64,000 nucleotides of DNA. Origin: Pedobacter psychroterrae. GTDB taxonomy: Bacteria > Bacteroidota > Bacteroidia > Sphingobacteriales > Sphingobacteriaceae. Numbering within the stretch: the first letter of the stretch is position 1; each line of letters begins with the position of its first letter. The stretch spans positions 620,001-684,000 of the forward strand of contig NZ_SJSL01000002.1 in NCBI RefSeq assembly GCF_004331695.1, read 5' to 3'. The notes below the pieces were generated by a model that saw only the letters and a program-made list of their open reading frames with translations, did no database searches and was not told the origin of the DNA. A program made the translations under genes and the position numbers. Of the stretch, positions 35,219-43,479 are shown piece after piece.

Positions 35219-36913
35219 ATGGGCAATCTAAATTCTTCAAGAAGGCGCTTTCTGAATCATGTAAAAGGTTTGACGATCATTACTGTAGCCGGAAGTTATC
35301 TGGATACACTGGCTGGTGGTGCTGGCAGCTATAGTGCAGTAAATAGTCCTGGTGCCAGGCTCAGCGATGTAAACACTACTGATATAGCCGGAGCGATCGC
35401 ACTGGGCTGCGGGACCATGAGTCATGTTTTTAATGCGGACGATGATGATATTCCTTTTTTCGGCAGTTCAATAGAGGAGCAGTCCAGTGGTTTGTGGTTC
35501 AATGACTCGCATTCCGAAGCGCACATCCCCGGCAGGCATTTAAATGCATTGCTGAATGCAGAAGAGGTACTTGGCCTGAAAATCGGGAAGGATGTAATTG
35601 AAAAGCATAGTGCGGCAGCTTTTTACGCTTACAGCGGAAAAATTCCTATGCCGCTGAATAGAAAGAAGATAGGCGGAGAGCCTGTGAATTTTTTACCTCA
35701 CAACATTAGAGAGGGTTTTCATGCACTATACGCACTGGTGAAGTTTAGGAATTCAAAAAAGGCCAGGGCACTTGCGGAACAAAGCATCGAATTCATATTT
35801 GACAATTGGTCGCCGGAAAAAGGGTGGAACAGGCAATATATTGAAACAGAACTGGGGCTAAGCCTCATCGAGTGGAGGGGCCCGTTTATCACAGGGATAG
35901 CAAGAACGATAGGGCCGCTTGTCAAATATTACCAGGCGACGGGATATGGAAGAGCGCTGGAGCTGGCTTTGCTGTTGAAGCAAAAGGCACTGGATGAATT
36001 TTTCCTTCCGGATGGTGGTTTTGATGTCAATCTTTTCGGTACGCATACCCATTCTACGACCTGTGTGATGTCATCCCTGGCGCAGCTGGCTGATGCGACC
36101 GGCGATGTTCATTTGCTGAACAGGGTGAAGGCATTTTTCGATAATGGTCTTACAGAGATCAGTAATGCAATAGGCTGGTCTGTCGAGAACTGTCATCCGG
36201 ACGCAGATCCGGACCGGGGAGAGATCAACAACACGGGTGATATCCTGGAAACTGCATTGATCCTTGCCAAATGGGGCTACACTGAATATTATAATTATGC
36301 GGAACGGACCTTGCGTGCCCATTTACTGCCCGCTCAACTCAGGGACATTACTTTTATTAAGGAGCCTTTGAACCCCAAAAAGGAAGACGGGAAAAGTGCT
36401 ATCGCAGCACGTCATAGGGGAGCATTCGGATTTCCGGCCCCATATGGACACAGGCCGCTTGGCAATAAAGTGATTTCTTTTAACATGGATATTGTAGGTG
36501 GGGGAGTAGCATCGCTCTGCGAAGCGTACAGGTGCATTTATGCTTTTAAACATTCAGCACATTATGTGAATTTGCTTTTTGATTATGATGGGGAGTCTGT
36601 CAGGATCGAATCGCCTTATACACATGATGGGCTCTCTGTTTACGTAAAGAAACAGGCCCCGATTTTTATCAGGATCCCGGCTTTTGCAGACCGGTCAAAG
36701 CTGACAGTTAGTGAAAGTTATGTTTTCGATGGTGATTATTTGCTGATTACCAATCCCCCATTAAACAAAAAGATCAGTGTAAGATTTGATCTTAAGGAAA
36801 CCAATATCACATTGAAATATGGAAACAGAAGGATCAAAGCCATATTGCGTGGAGATAGTATCAAATCAATGGAAAATTTCAATGCTGATTTAACTTTTTT
36901 TGAACCGGTATAG
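35219..36913 (+). CDS. Tat-exported alpha/alpha-barrel protein, GH127-like
   Basis: The 564-residue product begins with a twin-arginine signal (SSRRRFLNHVKGL then a hydrophobic stretch). The body is rich in paired helices (ALAEQSIEFIFDNW, YYQATGYGRALELALLLKQK, ADATGDVHLLNRVKAFF, GDILETALILAKWGYTEYYN) as in (alpha/alpha)6 barrels, and the C-terminal 100 residues form a beta domain. This resembles GH127/DUF1680-type enzymes that release arabinofuranose or related sugars. The Cys ligands used by true GH127 enzymes are not obvious. It follows the GH32-like gene by 99 bp and is likely co-regulated. Confidence 0.55.
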   Translation: MGNLNSSRRRFLNHVKGLTIITVAGSYLDTLAGGAGSYSAVNSPGARLSDVNTTDIAGAIALGCGTMSHVFNADDDDIPFFGSSIEEQSSGLWFNDSHSEAHIPGRHLNALLNAEEVLGLKIGKDVIEKHSAAAFYAYSGKIPMPLNRKKIGGEPVNFLPHNIREGFHALYALVKFRNSKKARALAEQSIEFIFDNWSPEKGWNRQYIETELGLSLIEWRGPFITGIARTIGPLVKYYQATGYGRALELALLLKQKALDEFFLPDGGFDVNLFGTHTHSTTCVMSSLAQLADATGDVHLLNRVKAFFDNGLTEISNAIGWSVENCHPDADPDRGEINNTGDILETALILAKWGYTEYYNYAERTLRAHLLPAQLRDITFIKEPLNPKKEDGKSAIAARHRGAFGFPAPYGHRPLGNKVISFNMDIVGGGVASLCEAYRCIYAFKHSAHYVNLLFDYDGESVRIESPYTHDGLSVYVKKQAPIFIRIPAFADRSKLTVSESYVFDGDYLLITNPPLNKKISVRFDLKETNITLKYGNRRIKAILRGDSIKSMENFNADLTFFEPV

Positions 36914-36940
36914 CTAGATCTACTTAAAAACACAGATTTA

Positions 36941-38137
36941 CTACCACAAAATATTGATCAGGTTATGATTGCTCTTCCCGTTTGAGGTAATGCTTACCCC
37001 CTCGTTTTTTGGGACAATCAAGTCAAATTTCGAATTGGTATTGACAACTAAAGAAAGCGCATGATGCCTGAAAGAGGGTGGGGATTTTGGTAGGGTAATT
37101 TCAATGAATACTTCCCTGCCTTTGCGCGTTGTTTTGAGCACGGCCTGGTCCCTGAGCCATAGATATTCGTAGACTTCCTGCCAGGGTGCCATCCATAATT
37201 TGTCATCACCTGCTGCACCATGCCTGACGGCAAGCCTTGTCATATAATGTTTAAAATCAGGGAAAGTTAAACTTATGCCCCAAAGGTTGTCATTCCCTAC
37301 GCCATGTGAAAACTCGTTGTACCAGGTTGCACCAGGTTTCTGAAGCAGAGATGCTATATTTTTCAGGTGTTGGTTAATCAGCGCAAAGTTATTGCTGACA
37401 GTATCACTTCTGACGAATGTACGGTTGTATACCAGGTTGTTTAAGTCAAGGGGTTTGCTCACATCAATCACGGGGCCGGCACCGCTCGTCGTTGCGACAG
37501 AAAATAAGCCGTTCTTAAAAGCTGCTTTGGCATACTCCATATCGTAACCAGGGTCAGCTTCACCACCGGGCACCACAAAATGGGATAGCTCGAAGCCAAG
37601 CCCTTTGCTGATTGCTTGATTATTTTCTACAACTTGAGCTTCGTAATTGGTGCCATGTTTGGTAGAATGGCTAAAGCTATGATTTAGGATATCCCAGCCT
37701 GCATTATAAAAAATCTTCATTTCATCCCAGTTCAAGTTTCCGCGTTCTGGCCTGGTGTCATTAAAACTGGAAGCATTAACAGCTAAGGCTAGACGGAAAG
37801 GTACCCGATTGCCACATCCGTCAGAATAATAAAGGCCTTTTGACAAACTCCCGTCTCCTCCCTGATCTTTACTCCATCCGTCAACAAAAGCAGGGCTGAC
37901 CTTGCCACCATTCAGTAGTGGGTAAGCACATAAAAATGCGGAACGATAGCCATCATCGAGCGTAAAGCTAAGTGCCAGCTGCTTATTGTACTTTAAGGCT
38001 GCCTTCCTTATATGGATATCAGTACTGGAATTTAGCTTCAGTTTTAACTGAATCTTCTGCTGCTGTGGAGGAGAAGAAGTGGCGGTTTGCATACCCGTAA
38101 AGAGCATGATTATTACAAATATGAAGCGTAGTCCCAT
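36941..38137 (-). CDS. Secreted polysaccharide deacetylase (NodB-like)
   Basis: The 398-residue protein has a signal peptide (MGLRFIFVIIMLFTGMQTAT) and a NodB-homology domain: the Asp pair in LSFTLDDGYRS and the metal-binding His pair in LNHSFSHSTKH, followed by a PGGEADPGYD loop. It probably removes acetyl groups from a glycan or acts as a carbohydrate esterase (CE4-like). It is transcribed towards the GH genes and ends 28 bp from them. Its leader matches that of the T9SS protein gene, suggesting a shared origin of the signal sequence. Confidence 0.8.
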   Translation of the reverse strand: MGLRFIFVIIMLFTGMQTATSSPPQQQKIQLKLKLNSSTDIHIRKAALKYNKQLALSFTLDDGYRSAFLCAYPLLNGGKVSPAFVDGWSKDQGGDGSLSKGLYYSDGCGNRVPFRLALAVNASSFNDTRPERGNLNWDEMKIFYNAGWDILNHSFSHSTKHGTNYEAQVVENNQAISKGLGFELSHFVVPGGEADPGYDMEYAKAAFKNGLFSVATTSGAGPVIDVSKPLDLNNLVYNRTFVRSDTVSNNFALINQHLKNIASLLQKPGATWYNEFSHGVGNDNLWGISLTFPDFKHYMTRLAVRHGAAGDDKLWMAPWQEVYEYLWLRDQAVLKTTRKGREVFIEITLPKSPPSFRHHALSLVVNTNSKFDLIVPKNEGVSITSNGKSNHNLINILW

Positions 38138-38158
38138 GCTGGCAAATTAATGAATTTT
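38087..38158. repeat. Duplicated signal-peptide/leader segment, copy 2
   Basis: This is the partner of 31704-31775. About 45 coding bases match with some seven substitutions, and the leader resumes similarity at GCAAATTAA. Sequences beyond the signal peptide are unrelated, so the duplication covers only the export signal and 5' leader. Confidence 0.7.
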
Positions 38159-38261
38159 ATAGCAAAAACACCCACGATCAAACAAACTGCAACCATGCTT
38201 GTTATCGATGTAATTTTCAACCCGATACAAATTGACAGAAAAACAAGCAAACGCTCCCGGC

Positions 38262-39560
38262 ATGGGTATGAACATGCCTAAGATCTTATTGATCCTGGGC
38301 TTATCTATTTTGCTTATTGGCGAGGCTTTTTTTGGTTACCGCCTGCATCAGCTTTCGGAAAAGCAGGAGCAACTGAAGCATGACTATGCCCAAATGAATA
38401 ACATTATGCTGGGACTGTTTTCTATGGAGCAGTGGCAAGGCAAGATAGAAAATATCATTTCGCTGCAGTCCAAAAGGCTGGACATTAGCGATAAACATAA
38501 AAAGGAACTGCAAAAGGAAATCGAGGGGGTGATCATAGCGCTCATCGACAAGGCAGAGGCGCTGGTAACGGAACCTAAGAAGAAATCCATCAGGGGCAAG
38601 CTGGTTAAGTTTGCGGTAAAGAATTTTGTGGAGGTAGATACCATTAAAAAAAAGGTGCCCGGTATCGCCAGAACTATTATCAACAAGGTAGACAATCCCG
38701 CAATGAAAAAGCAGCTCGGTACTATGGCTATGGATAAACTGCACCAAATGGAAGAGACTGACTTTATAGACAGCACCCTTACTGCCAATGCCAAAAAAAT
38801 AAGTGCAGTGTATAGCAAATATAACGTGTCAGACCGAAAAGACTTTAATACTAAGGTTATAGCTGAACTGAAAAAGATCAAAGATGCTACCTATACTTAC
38901 AGTATTGCCATGCTCGGCGGTATCATCTTCTTTCTGCTGGCATGGTGGACCTTCAGGAAGCGCAAAGCACTGCACGCCACACTTTTCGTCCTGTCGCTGA
39001 TCTTCGCCTTTGTTTTACTGGCTGTGGGCCTTACCGCATCGATGATCGAGGTGGATGCGCGGATTAGTGAGCTCGACTTTGTGTTGTTGGGCGAACATAT
39101 CACCTTCCGCGACCAGGTACTGTTTTTTCAGAGCAAGAGTATTTTGGACGTGGTGATGATTCTGATTAGCGCTACGGCCATTGATTCGATACTGGTAGGC
39201 GTGCTGATATTAATTTTCAGCATCCTGTTTCCGGTAATGAAGCTCAGCTCGACAGGCATTCACCTGTTGGGCAAAAAGAAACTGGCAGAGCACAAGGTGA
39301 TCAAATACTTCGCTTTTCAGTCGGGCAAGTGGAGCATGGCAGATGTATTCATCATTGCTATCCTGATGGCCTATATTGGCCTGAACGGACTGCTGGAAAC
39401 ACAGCTACAGGAGCTGGACATTCAGGCTACCTCGCTCACGCTGATCTCTACCCACAATACCGCTCTGCAGCCAGGTTACATCATATTTATCGCATTTGTG
39501 CTTTTCGGACTGGTACTTTCTACGATCCTTAAATTTATCAGCCCGCATGATTCACACTAA
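38262..39560 (+). CDS. PqiA-domain membrane protein, first tandem copy
   Basis: The 432-residue protein has one N-terminal helix (KILLILGLSILLIGEAFFGY) and a long coiled/helical soluble domain (about 40-215). The C-terminal membrane domain has four or so helices; its motif FAFQSGKWSMADVFIIAILM is the hallmark of PqiA-type proteins (paraquat-inducible protein A). PqiA works with MCE proteins in envelope lipid transport. The frame is open to a TTG at 38232, but the ATG at 38262 gives a start that aligns with the paralogue. The next gene is a paralogue along its whole length. Confidence 0.75.
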   Translation: MGMNMPKILLILGLSILLIGEAFFGYRLHQLSEKQEQLKHDYAQMNNIMLGLFSMEQWQGKIENIISLQSKRLDISDKHKKELQKEIEGVIIALIDKAEALVTEPKKKSIRGKLVKFAVKNFVEVDTIKKKVPGIARTIINKVDNPAMKKQLGTMAMDKLHQMEETDFIDSTLTANAKKISAVYSKYNVSDRKDFNTKVIAELKKIKDATYTYSIAMLGGIIFFLLAWWTFRKRKALHATLFVLSLIFAFVLLAVGLTASMIEVDARISELDFVLLGEHITFRDQVLFFQSKSILDVVMILISATAIDSILVGVLILIFSILFPVMKLSSTGIHLLGKKKLAEHKVIKYFAFQSGKWSMADVFIIAILMAYIGLNGLLETQLQELDIQATSLTLISTHNTALQPGYIIFIAFVLFGLVLSTILKFISPHDSH

Positions 39561-39599
39561 TTTACCAGCAACAACCCTAACAACTCAAAAGAAACCTTG

Positions 39600-40928
39600 A
39601 TGAACCAACTTGCAAAAAAAGCGACCCTTGCCAATATCCTGCTTATACTGGGCCTTACTGTAGTGCTGGCTGGGGAATGCTATTGCGGTTACCAGCTCAG
39701 GAAGCTCTCCAGCGAGCAGGAACGGCTGAAGGAAGACTATGCGATGTTTAATAACATTACTTTTGGGGTATTTTCTGTAGACCTGTGGCGCGAAAAGATA
39801 GCTGATATCATCACCCAAAAAATAGAAGGATTTAAAGTAACTGACGAGCAGAAAAAAGAAATGCGCCGGCAGGTTGAGAAACAGCTTCATGGCATGGTAG
39901 ACCAGGTGGTGGCTGAGTTTAACAAACCACAAAAGGGTATTGTCGGCAAACTAAAGAAATTTGCATTTAAGCAGTTTGTGGAACCTAAGGAACTGCACGC
40001 TCAAGTGCCTTCTTTTGCCAGAACAATTATGGCCAGGATCAACAGTCCGAAAGCCACGCAAAAATTGAAGGGTATTGCCACCAGCAAGTTTGAGGAACTG
40101 GCGGAGCAAACCTACGATAGCACCGAGACGGCCTACCTAAAAATGACGCGGCATTTGTTTAAAGAACATGGTGTAAAAGACGGCCCTGCGTTTAACAAAT
40201 ACCTGGAAACCCGCTTGGAAAACATTAGAAAAGTTACCTATAATTATGCCTACGCTATGCTGGGCTGTGTCGGTTTTGTTGTTTTAATTTGGCTGATGTT
40301 GAGGAAAAAAGCACACCTGCATACTGCCTTATTCGTCATGTCGCTCCTTTTTGCCCTTGCCTTGCTGGTGGTAGGCGTGACGGTATCGATCATCGAGGTG
40401 GATGCGCGACTGAGTTCGCTGGATATCTTCTTGATGGGAGAAAAACTTACTTTTAATAATCAGGTGTTGTTTTTCCAGAGCAAAAGCATTTACGGGATTG
40501 CAGAAGTATTGATCCAGCAACCAAAGCCTGATTCTATTACCGTGGGTATTTTGATTATATTATTCGTCATTATCCTGCCACTTATTAGAATGACGGCCAG
40601 AGGTATACACTTGCTGTGCAAGCCTCCGATAGCTGAAAACGGCATTACCAGGTATTTCGCATTTGACTCTGGCAAATGGGACATGGCAGATGTCATGGTA
40701 GTAGGTATTGCGATGACCTACATCGGCCTGAACGGAATCCTGAAAAGCCAGCTTACCGACCTGAATATTAAAAATGAGTTTCTTACCACGACTACAGTTA
40801 ATTACACGGCTTTGCAGCCCGGATATATCATCTTCGTTGGCTACGTTATTTTTGCTTTTAACCTATCCTACTTCCTTAAAAAAATTATAGCGGCAAGGTG
40901 TGAGGTATCGCCTGGCAAGCCGGAGTAA
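39600..40928 (+). CDS. PqiA-domain membrane protein, second tandem copy
   Basis: This 442-residue paralogue repeats the layout: N-terminal helix (LANILLILGLTVVLAGECYC), a soluble domain with EQERLKEDYAMFNNITFGVF, and a membrane domain with EVDARLSSLDIFLMGEKLTF and FAFDSGKWDMADVMVVGIAM. Matching segments show roughly 40-50 percent identity by eye, so this is an old tandem duplication. Only 39 bp separate the copies. No MCE-domain gene is adjacent, so the lipid-transport role known for PqiA cannot be assumed. The ATG at 39600 follows directly on a TTG. Confidence 0.75.
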   Translation: MNQLAKKATLANILLILGLTVVLAGECYCGYQLRKLSSEQERLKEDYAMFNNITFGVFSVDLWREKIADIITQKIEGFKVTDEQKKEMRRQVEKQLHGMVDQVVAEFNKPQKGIVGKLKKFAFKQFVEPKELHAQVPSFARTIMARINSPKATQKLKGIATSKFEELAEQTYDSTETAYLKMTRHLFKEHGVKDGPAFNKYLETRLENIRKVTYNYAYAMLGCVGFVVLIWLMLRKKAHLHTALFVMSLLFALALLVVGVTVSIIEVDARLSSLDIFLMGEKLTFNNQVLFFQSKSIYGIAEVLIQQPKPDSITVGILIILFVIILPLIRMTARGIHLLCKPPIAENGITRYFAFDSGKWDMADVMVVGIAMTYIGLNGILKSQLTDLNIKNEFLTTTTVNYTALQPGYIIFVGYVIFAFNLSYFLKKIIAARCEVSPGKPE

Positions 40929-41004
40929 GGGTTAGGACTATATCTGAGTAAATTGTAAACATTTTCTTTACTATCGTGTTCTTTGATTACTAAAACAACA
41001 CCTT

Positions 41005-41709
41005 ATGTCATCAAGATTGTTAGCTATTGACTGGTCTGCATTTTTCATCGGAGAAGAGGATTGGGAATTTCTTATGGAGATAGCGCTCCGTACGCTGATT
41101 ATGTACATAATCATTCTTGTGGGCCTTCGATTGTTGGGCAAAAGAGGGGTGAAGCAGCTCTCTGTGTTTGAATTGGTTGTGATCATTTCTCTGGGTTCAG
41201 CGGCAGGAGATCCGATGTTTTATAAGGAGGTGGGACTGATGGTGCCGGTTGTGATCTTTGCGGTGATAGTAGGGGCGTACCGGGCAACTACCTATCTTAC
41301 TGCAAAGAGTACTAAAATTGATGACCTTGTAGAAGGGAAATGTACTTATCTGATTGAGGACGGAAGATTTTCTATTGAGAATTTTTCGAAAGAGTCCCTT
41401 GCCCACGATGAATTTTTTTCTGAACTAAGGCAGTACAGCATATCTCATTTGGGTCAGGTGGATACCGCAATTTTGGAAACTTCCGGTTCGATGAGTGTTT
41501 ATTTCTTCCCTGATGAAGCGGTCAAATTTGGGCTTCCAATTTTGCCGGCATTATTTGAAGCGGGTTGTTGCGAAATAGCAATATCCGGGAAATATTCCTG
41601 CTGCTTTTGCGGTAGTGTGGAAGATCTTGTGCCAAAAGAACGCCATGCTTGCAAAAAGTGTCAGCACGACAAATGGGTAAAAGCAATAAATTGCCTGAGG
41701 ATTAAGTGA
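41005..41709 (+). CDS. YetF/DUF421 membrane protein with C-terminal zinc ribbon
   Basis: The 234-residue protein has three N-terminal helices (about 27-110, IMYIIILVGLRLLGKRGVKQ) and the cytoplasmic YetF-type alpha/beta domain (SIENFSKESLAHDEFFSELR and following). Beyond the family core it carries CCFCGSVEDLV and HACKKCQHDKW, a CxxC/CxxC arrangement typical of a rubredoxin-like zinc ribbon. The DUF421 core is linked to spore/envelope stress functions in other bacteria; its role here is unknown. It is transcribed like its neighbours but has its own 76-bp leader. Confidence 0.85.
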   Translation: MSSRLLAIDWSAFFIGEEDWEFLMEIALRTLIMYIIILVGLRLLGKRGVKQLSVFELVVIISLGSAAGDPMFYKEVGLMVPVVIFAVIVGAYRATTYLTAKSTKIDDLVEGKCTYLIEDGRFSIENFSKESLAHDEFFSELRQYSISHLGQVDTAILETSGSMSVYFFPDEAVKFGLPILPALFEAGCCEIAISGKYSCCFCGSVEDLVPKERHACKKCQHDKWVKAINCLRIK

Positions 41710-41752
41710 TTCGGTGTTTTTACCTATATTTGGATTGATCAAATCTATAATC

Positions 41753-42357
41753 ATGAACGTAATCTCAACTCTCAAATCAGGAACTACTCTTATTTTTTTA
41801 TTATTTAGTTTGTCTTTAACGGCGCAGGAACAGCGTAAAGGGCATTACATCGGTCTTTCAAACGCGGCAGCCGCCTTAACAAAACTTACACTCCCGGGAG
41901 TAGTTGGTGCGGGTGGATATTACGGGAAGTCGACCTCAAAATTTGGAATCAATTATACCTATCAGTGGAATAAACGGCTTGCTTTGGAAACAGGGTTGAC
42001 CTATTATGATCATGACTATGAAACCTCCAATTTCTCTTCCACTGGATCCAATCAGCGTTTTGCAAATAACTTCACCATGCTGAACCTGCCTGTAAGTATT
42101 AAAATGTCTTTTTGGAATTATATGTACCTGAATGGCGGGTTGAATTTGGATATGGAACTTTCTAACACGAGCACCAGTAAATTTTCAGGTATAGGAGCTA
42201 TGCTAGGGTAGGGGGCCAGTATTTTTATAAAAATAAAATAGGTGTGTTTGTCAACCCACAGGTGCTACTTCATAGCTTAGCAAGTTTTAGCGAGTATAAT
42301 AGCCGGGAATTGGCGGAGGCCAGCCTTACCTTCGGACTGGCTTATAAATTGAAATAG
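41753..42357 (+). pseudogene. Outer-membrane beta-barrel protein gene with a frameshift
   Basis: From the ATG at 41753 a signal peptide (cleavage near LSLTAQEQ) and amphipathic strands run to GIGAMLG and a TAG at 42209-42211. Shifting the frame by one base just there lets the strand pattern continue (GGQYFYKNKIGVFVNPQVLL) to a natural end, FGLAYKLK, at 42357. The break falls at GGGTAGGGGG, a poly-G context prone to slippage or sequencing error. The intact protein would be about 200 residues, an OmpA-barrel/PorT-like size. It may be a recent pseudogene or an assembly error. Confidence 0.8.
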
Positions 42358-42363
42358 TGAGTA

Positions 42364-43479
42364 ATGAAAAAAATTATATCATTGACTTTTTTTGCGCTAT
42401 TATTAGCTGCAAATTCTGCTTTTGCGCAGAAAGAAGCCGTTTATAAAACGTGGAATCCTGCTAAAGATCAAACCAGTGTTGTAGCAGGACAAGGTTGGCA
42501 TGCCGGAATACAGGATTTTTATGATCGGCTACCTTTTAAATCAGAGAAATTAGTCCGTAAACCTGTCTGGAATTTATCTAAAAACAGTAGTGGATTAAAT
42601 CTGCAATTTAAGTCAGATGCACCCGAAATAGTTGTGAGGTATATGGTTTCCGGATCTGTACAGATGCCTCACATGCCTGCAACCGGGGTAAGCGGAGTTG
42701 ATTTATATGCCAAAGATGCTAATGATGGTAAGTGGCTCTGGTCGGCAGGAAAGTATTCTTTTGGAGATACTATAGTGTACCGTTTTATAAATCTAAAAAC
42801 AGCTGATAGTAAGGTGAGGGACTATACCTTATATCTGCCTTTATATAATTCTGTAAAATGGATGGAGATAAGTGTGCCTGAACAGAGTAATTTTACGCCT
42901 TCTGTAAATAAAGAAAAACCAATTGTAGTTTATGGAACCTCCATTGCACAAGGTGCCTGTGCCAGTCGCCCTGGATTAGCCTGGACTTCAATTGTAGGTC
43001 GTAAATTGAATACGCCTATGGTTAACCTTGCTTTTTCTGGTAATGGAAGATTAGAGAAAGAGCTAATAGAATTGCTTCCTGAGATAGACGCAAAACTATA
43101 TGTATTAGATTGCTTACCTAATTTGACGGGTGAAGCGTTCACAAATGCTGAAATTAAAAAGAGAGTTGAAGATGCAGTGGCTTATTTACAATTGAAAAAG
43201 CCAGGTGTGCCTATTTTGCTTACTGAGCATGATGGTTATACCGATGATGGGATAAACCTGGAGAGGAAGAAGTCTTATGAGCGGGTAAATCATGCTTTAA
43301 AAGCTGCTTTTACTGCGTTAAAAGCAAAAGGAGTAACAAATATTTTCATCCTGACTAAAGAAGAGATTAATCAAGATATCGAAAGTACGGTAGATGGTAC
43401 TCATCCAAATGATATTGGAATGATGCGCTACGCCGAAGCTTATGAGAAAACAATCAAAAAGATACTTTTGCCTATTTGA
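42364..43479 (+). CDS. Secreted SGNH/GDSL hydrolase
   Basis: A signal peptide (MKKIISLTFFALLLAANSAF) is followed by an N-terminal beta-sandwich (about 25-170) and a GDSL/SGNH domain with the nucleophile Ser in VVYGTSIAQGA, an Asn/Gly block FSGNGRL and the catalytic Asp-His in DGTHPND. The two-domain layout matches the GDSL-like hydrolases with an N-terminal jelly-roll found in Bacteroidota. It is probably an esterase of glycan acyl groups. Its end overlaps the convergent dnaE2 gene by 8 bp. Confidence 0.85.
   Translation: MKKIISLTFFALLLAANSAFAQKEAVYKTWNPAKDQTSVVAGQGWHAGIQDFYDRLPFKSEKLVRKPVWNLSKNSSGLNLQFKSDAPEIVVRYMVSGSVQMPHMPATGVSGVDLYAKDANDGKWLWSAGKYSFGDTIVYRFINLKTADSKVRDYTLYLPLYNSVKWMEISVPEQSNFTPSVNKEKPIVVYGTSIAQGACASRPGLAWTSIVGRKLNTPMVNLAFSGNGRLEKELIELLPEIDAKLYVLDCLPNLTGEAFTNAEIKKRVEDAVAYLQLKKPGVPILLTEHDGYTDDGINLERKKSYERVNHALKAAFTALKAKGVTNIFILTKEEINQDIESTVDGTHPNDIGMMRYAEAYEKTIKKILLPI

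Noticed and set aside
33047-36913. Complete polysaccharide-utilization locus around the LacI gene
   Set aside because: No SusC/SusD pair adjoins these genes; the two SusCD loci in the window are more than 13 kb away.
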